A DNA stretch of 64,000 nt from Leptotrichia hongkongensis (GCF_041538065.1 NZ_JBGORW010000002.1:124001-188000), one strand, 5' to 3'. Shown: positions 43,365 to 51,857, numbered from the stretch's first letter. The notes: generated by a model not told the origin, from the sequence alone. A program made the numbers and translations.

Positions 43365-44213
43365 TTATTTAGAAAAATCCGTTATCAGCATTTCCACTTC
43401 AATTTTATCTTCAAGCTCAACATCCATAATGTATCCCCATAGTATGTTTGTTTGGTCTGCTCCAAATTTTTCATTTGTAATCATAGTTATTTCCTGTAAA
43501 TCCGTTAATCCAATGTCTGATCCTGCTGTAATGCTTAACAGTATCTTTCCCGCTTTTGGAAGTTTTTTTATAAAAGGGCTGTTTATTATTTGTTCTGTAG
43601 CAAGTTTTACCTTATCCTGCCCTTCACCTTTACCAAATGCTATTACACCTTCTCCTGAATTTCCTAGCATTATTTTTACATCATCAAAATCAAGATTCAC
43701 TACTCCTTGTTTTTTTATTAGATTTGTTATAAATTCTACATTTTTTATAAAAATTTCATCTCTTTTTTCAAATAATTTATCAAAAGTTGCACTTAAATCT
43801 GCTTCCATTAATTTTTTAAGAGGCAAAACTATAACAGTATCAGAAACTTCTTCTAATTTCTTGATTTCTTCAGTTCCTCCATTTGAATTAATTGATGTAG
43901 CAACTACAACCACTGTCAATATTCCCATTGTTTTTGCAACTTCTGAAACAATGCAGGCTATCTCGTTATTTTTCTTTTCCGACATTTCTGTCAAAATAAA
44001 TACTAAACCTGTATTTTTTAATGCACTCTGCACTTTTTCACTTAAATCTTCAGAAGCCAATATTTTTGTTCCTACATTCCGTTTATCCAAATTCTCTTGA
44101 TTTGTATCAATTCCCACAAGTCCAACTTCCGCAATCTCTTTTTTCATCATCTTATTCAAGACATCATTTCCCACTGTACCGATTCCGACAACTTTTATTC
44201 CAACACCGTCCAT
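43365..44213 (-). CDS. degenerate FtsZ-like protein 1
   Basis: A 282-residue FtsZ paralogue. Conserved: the N-terminal nucleotide-fold start IKVVGIGTVGNDVLNKM (residues 6-22), EVAKTMGILTVVVV (91-104), and a fully FtsZ-like T7 loop GVVNLDFDDVKIM (170-182) with Asn and both Asp. Degenerate: the tubulin signature GGGTGTG (T4 loop) is replaced by LTEMSEKKNN (74-83). The protein stops right after the last C-terminal-domain strand (VEMLITDFSK), so the variable linker and the conserved C-terminal peptide that binds FtsA/ZipA/SepF are missing. It should not bind GTP normally. A paralogue lies at 47263-48240, beyond the copYB genes. ATG with an AGGAGA site. Confidence 0.83.
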   Translation of the reverse strand: MDGVGIKVVGIGTVGNDVLNKMMKKEIAEVGLVGIDTNQENLDKRNVGTKILASEDLSEKVQSALKNTGLVFILTEMSEKKNNEIACIVSEVAKTMGILTVVVVATSINSNGGTEEIKKLEEVSDTVIVLPLKKLMEADLSATFDKLFEKRDEIFIKNVEFITNLIKKQGVVNLDFDDVKIMLGNSGEGVIAFGKGEGQDKVKLATEQIINSPFIKKLPKAGKILLSITAGSDIGLTDLQEITMITNEKFGADQTNILWGYIMDVELEDKIEVEMLITDFSK

Positions 44214-44232
44214 TTTTTTCTCCTGTAAAACT

Positions 44233-44262
44233 ATTGTATCTTGATACTTTAAGGAGTTTCAA
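44233..44262 (-). promoter_or_regulatory. candidate promoter of FtsZ-like gene 1
   Basis: Minus strand TTGAAA (44257-44262), 18-base spacer, TACAAT (44233-44238). The spacer and -10 contain the perfect palindrome GTATC-TT-GATAC (44236-44247 on the plus strand), a possible operator. Confidence 0.45.
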
Positions 44263-44274
44263 TCATTTGATCTG

Positions 44275-46377
44275 TTAACCGTTATTTTTTGGATCTAAAC
44301 TTAATAACATAGCATTAATGGCGACGATGACTGTTGACACAGACATTAGGATTGCTCCTAATGCAGGGCTTAATGTGATACCAATAGGAGCCAAAATTCC
44401 TGCAGCTAGAGGGATAGCTATAAAGTTATAACCAGCTCCCCAAAATAGGTTTTGTTTCATTTTACGAGTTGTTTTGTGTGCTAATTCAATGAATGATTCA
44501 ATATCTCCTGGATCGGATTGAGTCAATATGACATCAGCTGAATCCAACGCAACTTGAGTTCCAGCACCTATAGCTATACCAACATCTGCTAAGGCAAGAG
44601 AAGGAGCATCATTTACACCATCACCTACCATGATAACTTTCTTTCCTTCATCTTTAAGTGTTTTAACTAACTCATATTTGTCTTGTGGAGATTGATTTGA
44701 TCTATATTCAATCCCTAAATCTACTGCCGCGCCTTGAGCCGCTTTTTCATTATCACCTGTTGCCATAATTGGTCGAATATTGTTCTTTTTAAGAGCTTTA
44801 ATTAACTCTTTACTCGTTGGTTTTAATTCGTCCCCTAAAGCTACAGCACCAATGGCATCATCGTTTTCTACTAAGACACTAAGAGTTGCTCCTTTTGGAG
44901 TATCCATATCAAGATTACGTCCATAGGCTTTTTGACTGATTAATTGGTAACGGTGCCCACCTGCTTTACCCTCTACTCCAGAACCGGAAATCACATCAAT
45001 CGAATCAAAAGATGCTGGACGTATATTTTGCTGCTCGGCGAAACTTATAATTGATTGAGCAATTGGGTGGCTAGATCCTCCTTCAATACCTGCCAATAAG
45101 GCAATGATTTCCTCTTTTGTATATTTGTCATTAAGAAGTTTTACATCTAATACTTTAAATTCACCAGTTGTTAAAGTACCCGTTTTATCTAAAATCATCA
45201 CATCTGCATCTTGAGCTATTTCTAAGGCTTGGCGGTCTTTTACTAGTAAGCCACGGCTAGCTCCTAAGCTTGTGCTACGGGCGGTTACCAATGGAATAGC
45301 CAGACCCAATGCGTGCGGACAAGCAATAACTAATGTAGTAATAGTAAATATAACTGCCGTTGGGATATCTCCAATAATCATCCACACTACAAAAGCAATT
45401 AGCGCGACAATAACAGCAATATAGAAGAGCCACCCTGCAACCTTTTGCGCAATACTTTCTGCCCTGGAAGGCTGACTTTGAGCTTGGCTAATTAAAGTCT
45501 GTACTTGAGAGATAAAGGATTGATCACCTGTCTCAAGCACTTTAATATAAAGTACCCCTTCTCCATTTGTTGAGCCCCCGATTACTTCATCGCCAGGGCC
45601 TTTTTTAACTGCTTTTGATTCTCCAGTCAAAAGAGCTTCATTTAAACGTGATTCGCCACGCTCGATAATCCCGTCTGCTGGCACATTTTCTCCGGCTTGA
45701 ACACGAATTAAATCACCTACCTTTAAGTCAGCAACTGGTCGTGTTTCAATTGAATCGTCTTCTAATACAACGTGAGCATCTTTCGGCACTAACTTAGCCA
45801 ATTCTGCTTGTGCGTCTCCTGCTTCTCCAATAGCTTTCATCTCAATCCAGTGACCTAATAGCATGATTAATAGTAATGAAGCAAATTCAAAGAAAAAGTC
45901 CATCACGTGTTCACCCGTTACGTAGGTAATGATCACAGCATAAATACTGTATAAATATGAAACACTTAAACCTAAAGAAACGAGTGCCATCATTCCAGGT
46001 TTTTTTTGTTTAAATTCGTCAACTGCACCTTGATAGAATGGACGTCCACCATAAATAATTAATATAGTAGATAAAATAGCTACTACAATATCAGAATATG
46101 GAAAAGTAAACTGGAATGGTAATTCAAATCCATGCAAAGGGACTAAGAGCATAATAATGATTCCTAGTGGCAATGACTTTAAGAAAAGTTCCTTAAAGCT
46201 TCCGTGATGATGGTGGGCATGCCCACTGTGCCCGCTGTGGTCATGCCCAGCATGATGTTCTTGATTTTTATCCTTATGGTCTCCATGTTCATCTGTGATT
46301 CCATGCTCGTGTTTTAACTTATCCATGTCGTCATAATCATGGTGATTATGAGACGAATATCTGTTGTCATTATTCAT
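44275..46377 (-). CDS. copB: CopB-type copper-exporting P-type ATPase
   Basis: P1B-type heavy-metal ATPase of about 700 residues. The N-terminus is His/Asp-rich (repeated GHSGHAHHHHG-like stretch) instead of CxxC metal domains. The intramembrane metal motif is CPH (ITTLVIACPHALGLAIPLV), the CopB subgroup. The phosphorylation site is DKTGTLTTGE, TGES lies in ALLTGESKAVKKG, and the hinge is MVGDGVNDAPSLA. It pumps copper out of the cytoplasm. The ATG at 46375-46377 with a perfect AAGGAGGA site is chosen; the frame opens 15 codons earlier. Base composition is much more GC-rich than the flanking genes, indicating transfer, probably from a lactobacillales-like donor. Confidence 0.94.
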   Translation of the reverse strand: MNNDNRYSSHNHHDYDDMDKLKHEHGITDEHGDHKDKNQEHHAGHDHSGHSGHAHHHHGSFKELFLKSLPLGIIIMLLVPLHGFELPFQFTFPYSDIVVAILSTILIIYGGRPFYQGAVDEFKQKKPGMMALVSLGLSVSYLYSIYAVIITYVTGEHVMDFFFEFASLLLIMLLGHWIEMKAIGEAGDAQAELAKLVPKDAHVVLEDDSIETRPVADLKVGDLIRVQAGENVPADGIIERGESRLNEALLTGESKAVKKGPGDEVIGGSTNGEGVLYIKVLETGDQSFISQVQTLISQAQSQPSRAESIAQKVAGWLFYIAVIVALIAFVVWMIIGDIPTAVIFTITTLVIACPHALGLAIPLVTARSTSLGASRGLLVKDRQALEIAQDADVMILDKTGTLTTGEFKVLDVKLLNDKYTKEEIIALLAGIEGGSSHPIAQSIISFAEQQNIRPASFDSIDVISGSGVEGKAGGHRYQLISQKAYGRNLDMDTPKGATLSVLVENDDAIGAVALGDELKPTSKELIKALKKNNIRPIMATGDNEKAAQGAAVDLGIEYRSNQSPQDKYELVKTLKDEGKKVIMVGDGVNDAPSLALADVGIAIGAGTQVALDSADVILTQSDPGDIESFIELAHKTTRKMKQNLFWGAGYNFIAIPLAAGILAPIGITLSPALGAILMSVSTVIVAINAMLLSLDPKNNG

Positions 46378-46396
46378 TTTAAATTCCTCCTTATAC

Positions 46397-46846
46397 TTAA
46401 TGATGATGTAAATGACATTCACATTGTCCTTCTGGACAATTGCAATCCACTTCTTCTAATGCGAAAGATTTTTTCATCTCTAATATTTTTTCTAGTCGAT
46501 CTATATCATCGAAGCTTAAAACATGATCTTCAATGATGCTTCCTATTACATTTCCGACTTTCTTATTGCAAATACGGTTAAAAATATCTTCTACATAATC
46601 CCTTACAGCTTCTTTCTCTTCAATATTGGCAGTGTAAATAAACTTTCTACCTTCTTGCTCTGTATTTAGTACGCCTTTTTCAACTAATCGACCTAAGATC
46701 GTTTTGATAGTGGATTGTGTCCAATCCATTTTTTCTTTCAATACGGAAATGATTTTTTTACTAGTTACTCGATCATTTGCCCAAACTACACGCATGACTT
46801 CCCATTCTGCATCTGTAATATGAGTATTAAATTCTATTGTGCTCAT
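46397..46846 (-). CDS. copY: CopY-type copper-responsive repressor
   Basis: Winged-helix repressor of the BlaI/CopY family, 150 residues. HITDAEWEVMRVVWANDRVT then KMDWTQSTIKTILGRLVEKG is the DNA-binding domain. The C-terminal metal site CNCPEGQCEC has the CxCxxxxCxC pattern that binds Cu(I)/Zn(II). The ATG at 46844-46846 is chosen because MSTIEFNTHITDAEWEV is the expected start and GGGGAAAGGAG precedes it; the frame runs 20 codons further up over the operator. It precedes copB by 19 bases and should repress both genes until copper displaces zinc. Confidence 0.94.
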   Translation of the reverse strand: MSTIEFNTHITDAEWEVMRVVWANDRVTSKKIISVLKEKMDWTQSTIKTILGRLVEKGVLNTEQEGRKFIYTANIEEKEAVRDYVEDIFNRICNKKVGNVIGSIIEDHVLSFDDIDRLEKILEMKKSFALEEVDCNCPEGQCECHLHHH

Positions 46847-46866
46847 TCTCCTTTCCCCTAGTTGTC

Positions 46867-46925
46867 TACAAATGTAAACGAACATGCTCAAAATTAAGTA
46901 TACCATTGTAAACGAATTGTGTCAA
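46867..46925 (-). promoter_or_regulatory. copYB promoter with two cop-box operators
   Basis: Minus strand TTGACA (46920-46925), 17-base spacer, TATACT (46897-46902). Two cop boxes of the TACANNTGTA type: a perfect TACAAATGTA at 46867-46876 and a near match TACCATTGTA at 46901-46910 covering the edge of the -10. Both are followed by AAACGAA on the plus strand, so they are direct repeats. CopY bound there would block RNA polymerase. Confidence 0.8.
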
Positions 46926-47040
46926 GTCTTTTTAATAAATGTAAGCAACGCTTATAGCTTTTTATCTCTCCACTTCTTTTCCATAATAATTTTCATAGTT
47001 TTTCCTATATTGAACAAGGTTAGAAAATTGTTCTTTATTT

Positions 47041-47262
47041 AAAGGGGCTGTCTCAAAATGGTTAAAATTTTGAGTTCAGCTTCTATTTTTTTGTTCAAAT
47101 TAAAAGCTCTCTAAATTTTTTACAGTTGCATTTAAAGTTGCTTCATTTTAAGGCAGTGCAACACCTGTTTTTAAACTTTTTCTTTCAATGTAATTATATT
47201 ATATCTAATTAATTAGTCAATATTTTTTCTTTTTTTATTTATAAATTTTTAAATTATTTTTA
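47041..47262. other. intergenic stretch with possible insertion-sequence end
   Basis: Between the copYB promoter and FtsZ-like gene 2. AAAGGGGCTGTCTCAAAATGG (47039-47059 region) resembles the terminal repeats of some transposases' elements, and CTCAAAAT/ATTTTGAG forms a short palindrome. No transposase frame is present, so at most it is a remnant. The rest is AT-rich; AAATGTAAGCAACGCT near 46940 is unassigned. Confidence 0.35.
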
Positions 47263-48240
47263 TTAATTGCGAAAATCTGTTGCAATCAAATATACTTTTA
47301 CACAGCTCCCTTTTTGTTCAAAATCTTCAGAATTTCTACATTTAGTTTCTTCAAAGACTGTTCCCCATGCGAGAAATAAGTCTGGATTTTCGGTGCTTTT
47401 GGCTACTGCTGTGGCAATTTGGCTTATTTCTTCCAGGCGTATGTCATTTCCTGAGGTTATATTCATTAGTATTTTTCCTGCTCCTTTTATTGAACGTTCT
47501 AAAAGTGGGGTATTTAGTGCCTGTTCTACCGCTTTTTTTGCTCTGTCCTCTCCGTCTGCTTTTCCAAAGCCTAATACTGTTTTGCCTGAATTTTGCAATA
47601 TAGACTTAATGTCTGCAAAGTCTAAATTTACAATTCCCTGTTTTTTTATCAAATCCAATATTCCTTTTACAATTATCACAAAAGCTTTTTCTGCTTTTTC
47701 ATAAATATTTATTGCTGGATTTTCTTTATATAGCTCTTTTAATTTTTGATATGGAATGACTATTATTGTATCCGTGAGATGTTTTAATTTTTTCTTTCCT
47801 TTTTTAGCAAGTTTTATTTTATTGGAGGTTTCAGATTTAAAGGGACTTGATACAACTGCGACTGTTAATATGCCCATTGTTTTTGCAATTTCTGCAATAA
47901 CAGCTGAGGCAAAGGCACCAGTTCTTTCGGCCATTTCAGCTATAATAAATACCATATCTGCTTTTTCCATTTCTTTTTTAATTTGCTTTTTTAATCCTTC
48001 TACAGCTTCATAAGAAATCATTGAAGATACAAATATTTTTGTATCAGCTTTTGAATTATCTAGATTGCTCTTTTCAGTATCTACAGTTATAAAATCAGCT
48101 CTTATATCCTGTCTTGCCGTCATTTTATTTATTACATTATTTCCTGTTTCACCTATTCCTATAATTTTTATTTTTACTCCATTTAATGTTTTTTTCTTAA
48201 TATCACTTTTTTCTTCAACACATTCGGCAATGTCCCACAT
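47263..48240 (-). CDS. degenerate FtsZ-like protein 2
   Basis: A 325-residue FtsZ paralogue with a 20-residue N-terminal extension. IKIIGIGETGNNVINKM (24-40) is the first nucleotide loop, EIAKTMGILTVAVV (117-130) a core strand, and GIVNLDFADIK (202-212) an intact T7 loop followed by GFGKADGEDRAKKAVEQAL as in true FtsZ. The T4 signature is altered to AEMAERTGAFAS (101-112), losing the GGG run. It ends VYLIATDFRN with no C-terminal conserved peptide. Closer to FtsZ than protein 1 in the C-terminal domain. GGGAGG site before ATG. A separate canonical ftsZ must lie outside this window. Confidence 0.85.
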   Translation of the reverse strand: MWDIAECVEEKSDIKKKTLNGVKIKIIGIGETGNNVINKMTARQDIRADFITVDTEKSNLDNSKADTKIFVSSMISYEAVEGLKKQIKKEMEKADMVFIIAEMAERTGAFASAVIAEIAKTMGILTVAVVSSPFKSETSNKIKLAKKGKKKLKHLTDTIIVIPYQKLKELYKENPAINIYEKAEKAFVIIVKGILDLIKKQGIVNLDFADIKSILQNSGKTVLGFGKADGEDRAKKAVEQALNTPLLERSIKGAGKILMNITSGNDIRLEEISQIATAVAKSTENPDLFLAWGTVFEETKCRNSEDFEQKGSCVKVYLIATDFRN

Positions 48241-48747
48241 TGTCCAATCCTCCCAAATAATCTTGCTATAAATGTATTTCTTTTTTTATTATATGCAACT
48301 TTGGAGTATAACATATAAATCTTTGTTTTTTATTTTTTTATTTTAAAATTTTTTTAAATTTAAGTCAAATTTTTTTATAATATACTCAAACCTATTTTAA
48401 ATTAAACTGCTAAAATTATATAAATTTATGGTTTGAGTAAAATAGTCATAGCTTTTGAGTTTAGTTTTAAATAAGTTTTACTATAATAGTAAATCTACTT
48501 TTATTTATCATTAGAAAAATTCCATTATATAACATTTTTAATTTAAAACAAGAGTGGAAAGTTAGACTGTTTTTATTTCAATATTTGGTTTTTTATATAT
48601 TTTTCCCAAAAATTTTTAATTGAATTAACTATATATTATAAAATTATAGAAAAATATTACTATATTTCATTTTTTTTTATAAATTTTTGGACTATACTAT
48701 TCTTGTAGATACAAAAAATATTTAAATACAAATCGGGAGGCGGTTTT
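48241..48747. other. divergent intergenic region of 507 bases
   Basis: Separates FtsZ-like gene 2 (minus) from the msrAB operon (plus). It contains a perfect ten-base inverted repeat TACTCAAACC (48383-48392) and GGTTTGAGTA (48430-48439), with further AT-rich complementarity (arms 48388-48408 and 48459-48479). A possible -10 TATACT for msrAB is at 48693-48698 with a poor -35. No gene is seen. Confidence 0.55.
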
Positions 48748-49827
48748 ATGAAATCTAGAAGTCTACTATTATTTTTAATACTATCTTTAGCTTTATTTTC
48801 AGTAGTATTATCAAATAAAAACAAAAATCGTAAAAGCAGAAATGAAAATAAACCAAAAAAAGAAAATATGATTCAGGCAGGAAACGAAAACATCAGGGAA
48901 ATCTATCTTGCTGGTGGCTGTTTCTGGGGTCTTGAGGCATATATGGAAAGAATCGACGGGGTAAAGGATGCTACAGTTGGCTATGCGAACGGTAAAACTG
49001 AAAAAACGAGTTACAACATTGTCGCATCAACGGATCACGCAGAAACAGTTCACGTAAAATATGACGCAAACAAAATTTCTTTGAGCAAACTGCTTAAATA
49101 TTATTTTCAAGTTGTAGATCCTACTAGCATTAATCAGCAAGGAAATGATAGAGGCAGACAATACAGAACAGGGATTTATTATACTAATCCTAAAGATAAA
49201 GAAATTATTTTACAGGAAATTGAAGAAGAGCAGAAAAAATATACAGATAAAATCCAAGTTGAAGTTCAGCCTTTGAAAAATTATATTCTCGCAGAAGAAT
49301 ACCATCAGGACTATTTAAGAAAAAATCCTAACGGATATTGCCACATTGATATTACTAAAGCAGATGAAGTTATCATTGATCCAAAAGATTATCCAAAACC
49401 AAGTGATGAAGAATTGAAAAAACGGCTTACTCCACTTCAATATAGCGTTACACAGAAAAAAAATACTGAACATTCTTTTTCAAACGAGTACTGGGACAAT
49501 CATGAAGCTGGAATTTATGTGGACATAACAACAGGGGAGCCATTATTTTCCTCAAAGGATAAATATGATTCTGGCTGTGGCTGGCCAAGTTTTACAAAAC
49601 CTATTTCAAAAGATGTTGTAACTTATGCAAATGATACAAGTTTTAATATGGTACGTACAGAAGTGCTTAGTCGAAGCGGAAAGGCTCACTTGGGACATGT
49701 TTTTAATGATGGACCTAAAGACAAAGGCGGGCTTCGTTATTGCATAAACAGTGCTTCAATTAAATTTATCCCATTAAAAGATATGGAAAAAGAACATTAC
49801 GGATATTTAATAAAATTAGTTCAGTAA
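48748..49827 (+). CDS. msrAB: fused methionine sulfoxide reductase MsrA-MsrB, exported
   Basis: Repairs both S- and R-methionine sulfoxide in envelope proteins. Residues 5-22 form a signal anchor. The MsrA domain follows, with catalytic Cys58 in AGGCFWGLEAYM, then GRQYRTGIYY and EYHQDYL. The MsrB domain begins near 225 (LTPLQYSVTQ), with DSGCGWPSF, HLGHVFNDG and the catalytic Cys in RYCINSASIKF. The fusion resembles Neisseria PilB and the Fusobacterium MsrAB. Regenerating electrons should come from the downstream CcdA and thioredoxin. First gene of a five-gene plus-strand operon; GGAGGC site before ATG. Confidence 0.95.
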   Translation: MKSRSLLLFLILSLALFSVVLSNKNKNRKSRNENKPKKENMIQAGNENIREIYLAGGCFWGLEAYMERIDGVKDATVGYANGKTEKTSYNIVASTDHAETVHVKYDANKISLSKLLKYYFQVVDPTSINQQGNDRGRQYRTGIYYTNPKDKEIILQEIEEEQKKYTDKIQVEVQPLKNYILAEEYHQDYLRKNPNGYCHIDITKADEVIIDPKDYPKPSDEELKKRLTPLQYSVTQKKNTEHSFSNEYWDNHEAGIYVDITTGEPLFSSKDKYDSGCGWPSFTKPISKDVVTYANDTSFNMVRTEVLSRSGKAHLGHVFNDGPKDKGGLRYCINSASIKFIPLKDMEKEHYGYLIKLVQ

Positions 49828-49851
49828 AATGAACAGGATAGGAGATAATTT

Positions 49852-50490
49852 ATGTTTAATCAGCCATTACTAGTAGGAAGCGTATTTTTAGGAGGAGTCG
49901 CAAGTTTTCTATCTCCATGTATTCTTCCCATTGTTCCTGTATATTTGGGAATTTTAAGCAAAGGAAAAAAAACTGTGCTTAATACCTTTTTATTTATTTT
50001 AGGACTTTCGCTTACTTTTGTAAGCATAGGCTTTAGTTTTAGTTTCCTTACGGGAATTTTCTTTAATGATACTGTAAAAGTTTTGGCAGGAATAATTGTA
50101 ATAATACTGGGACTACATCAGACAGGTATCTTAAAATTTAACTTTTTAGAAAAAAATAAATCTGTAAATTTAAATTTAATTGGGAAAAATTCTTCATTAC
50201 AGGCTTTTTTGCTAGGACTGACATTTAGTCTAGGGTGGACTCCATGTGTAGGCCCTATTCTTGCCTCAGTGCTTACTCTTGCAGGAGAAAAAGGATCTGC
50301 AGTCTATGGAGGGTTAATGATGTTTATATACGTCTTAGGGCTTGCCACTCCATTTGTTCTGTTTTCCTTTTTCTCTCAGGAATTGCTAAAAAAAGTACAA
50401 TCTTTAAATCAATACACAAATTATTTTAAAATCTTTGGAGGATTTCTAATTATATTTATGGGAATTTTGCTAATAATGAATAAGTTTTAA
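49852..50490 (+). CDS. ccdA: CcdA-type thiol-disulfide membrane transporter
   Basis: Six hydrophobic helices in 212 residues with the two membrane cysteines in FLSPCILPIVPVYLG (near 24) and GWTPCVGPILASVL (near 128). It moves reducing equivalents across the inner membrane, here most likely to the thioredoxin-like protein encoded next and then to MsrAB. 24 bases after msrAB, with an AGGAGA site. Confidence 0.94.
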   Translation: MFNQPLLVGSVFLGGVASFLSPCILPIVPVYLGILSKGKKTVLNTFLFILGLSLTFVSIGFSFSFLTGIFFNDTVKVLAGIIVIILGLHQTGILKFNFLEKNKSVNLNLIGKNSSLQAFLLGLTFSLGWTPCVGPILASVLTLAGEKGSAVYGGLMMFIYVLGLATPFVLFSFFSQELLKKVQSLNQYTNYFKIFGGFLIIFMGILLIMNKF

Positions 50491-50603
50491 TAATTTTATT
50501 TTTTAAAAATTATAATTTTTTAAATTTTATAAAACAATCAATAATCAAAATAACTTAAAAAAATATTTTAAATTTGATATAATACAGAAAGGAAGTAATT
50601 TTT

Positions 50604-51074
50604 ATGAAAAAATTAATTGCAGCAATTGCAACTTTATTAAGTTTTGGAGCGATTTCATTTGGAAATACACTACAGGGAGTTCAGTTAAAGGACATAAATA
50701 ATAAACCTGTTTCCCTTAACAAGTACAAAGGGAAGAAAATATATATTAAAATGTGGGCTTCATGGTGTCCTATCTGTCTTTCGGGATTAAGCGAAATTAA
50801 TTCTTTAAGTGCAGATAAAAGTAAGAATTTTACAGTTATAACAATTGCTTCTCCAGGACAAAAAGGAGAAAAACCTACAGCCAAATTTATTCAGTGGTAT
50901 AAAGGGCTTAACTATAAAAATACTACTGTATTGCTGGATGAAAAGGGGGAAGTGCTAAAAAGGGCAAAAGTTTTAGGGTATCCTTCAAACATTGTACTGG
51001 ATGGGAACTTAAATATTGTTAAAACTTTGCCGGGACATCTGACTGCTGCACAAATCAAAGGAGCTGTTAAATAA
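50604..51074 (+). CDS. exported TlpA-like thioredoxin
   Basis: Signal peptide (residues 1-20), then a TlpA/ResA-like thioredoxin fold with WASWCPIC (Cys55 and Cys58) and cis-Pro in LGYPSNIVLDG near 133. Length 156. It should be the periplasmic reductant for MsrAB, recharged by CcdA. Its stop codon is directly followed by the response regulator start. A 113-base AT-rich gap with its own possible -10 (GATATAATACAG, 50576-50587) precedes it, so an internal promoter is possible. Confidence 0.92.
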   Translation: MKKLIAAIATLLSFGAISFGNTLQGVQLKDINNKPVSLNKYKGKKIYIKMWASWCPICLSGLSEINSLSADKSKNFTVITIASPGQKGEKPTAKFIQWYKGLNYKNTTVLLDEKGEVLKRAKVLGYPSNIVLDGNLNIVKTLPGHLTAAQIKGAVK

Positions 51075-51857
51075 GTGTATAGTATTTTAATAATTGATGA
51101 TGAACCGATTATAAGAAGAGGTATTAAAACTTTTATTGATTTTGAAAAATATAAGATAAGTGATGTTTATGAGGCAGAAGACGGTAATTCTGCCTTTAAG
51201 ACTTTTTCTGAAGTCTTGCCTGACCTTGTCTTGCTAGATATAAATATTCCCTTTAAAAATGGGCTGACTCTTGCCGAGGAGATGAAAGAGCTGAAAAGTG
51301 ATGTTAAAATAGCCATTATTTCTGGATACGACTATTTTGAATATGCTCAAAAGGCTTTAAAAATTGGAGTTGAAGACTATATTTTAAAACCTGTTTCCAA
51401 GACAGATATAAATGAAATAATTTCAAAACTTATCTATAAGCTGGAAGAAGATAAAAAATATAACGAAGCAAGAAAAATTATTAATAAAATTAGCCAAGCT
51501 GAGAAATCTGATAAAAATATTTCTCATAGCAAGTATAAAGATATTTTAACAAAAAAAATTGAAGAAAAATACAGCGATATTTCCTTTAACTTAAATTCTC
51601 TGGCTGACGAAATGAATTTGTCTTCTGGATATTTGAGTTCACTTTTTAAAAATTTGTTTGGTATTCCTTTTCAGGACTATTTGAATAATATGCGGATGGA
51701 AAAGGCAAAACTGCTACTTTTGACAACAGATCTGAAAAATTATCAAATTGGAGAGCTTGTAGGAATGGAAAACTTTAATTATTTCAATTCAAAATTTAAA
51801 AAAACTTTTGGAATGACACCAAAAGAATTTAAGAAAAGTGTGCTGGAGAAACTATGA
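51075..51857 (+). CDS. response regulator, YesN type with AraC DNA-binding domain
   Basis: Receiver domain at residues 1-120: acidic pair Asp8-Asp9 (IIDDEPIIRRG), phospho-acceptor Asp55 in LVLLDINIPFKNG, and Lys in YILKPVSK. A C-terminal AraC-type double helix-turn-helix: LADEMNLSSGYLSSLFKNLF and VGMENFNYFNSKFKKTFG, ending in the usual MTPKEFKK. The start codon is GTG at 51075, immediately after the previous stop. Partner of the kinase encoded next. Fusobacterium has an analogous pair beside msrAB (ModRS); orthology is inferred from layout. Confidence 0.92.
   Translation: MYSILIIDDEPIIRRGIKTFIDFEKYKISDVYEAEDGNSAFKTFSEVLPDLVLLDINIPFKNGLTLAEEMKELKSDVKIAIISGYDYFEYAQKALKIGVEDYILKPVSKTDINEIISKLIYKLEEDKKYNEARKIINKISQAEKSDKNISHSKYKDILTKKIEEKYSDISFNLNSLADEMNLSSGYLSSLFKNLFGIPFQDYLNNMRMEKAKLLLLTTDLKNYQIGELVGMENFNYFNSKFKKTFGMTPKEFKKSVLEKL

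Noticed and set aside
43429..44100. 223-codon open frame on the plus strand opposite FtsZ-like gene 1
   Set aside because: It is antisense to a gene with clear FtsZ motifs and good ribosome site; its product is Ser/Phe/Ile-rich with no recognisable domain, as expected from a shadow frame.
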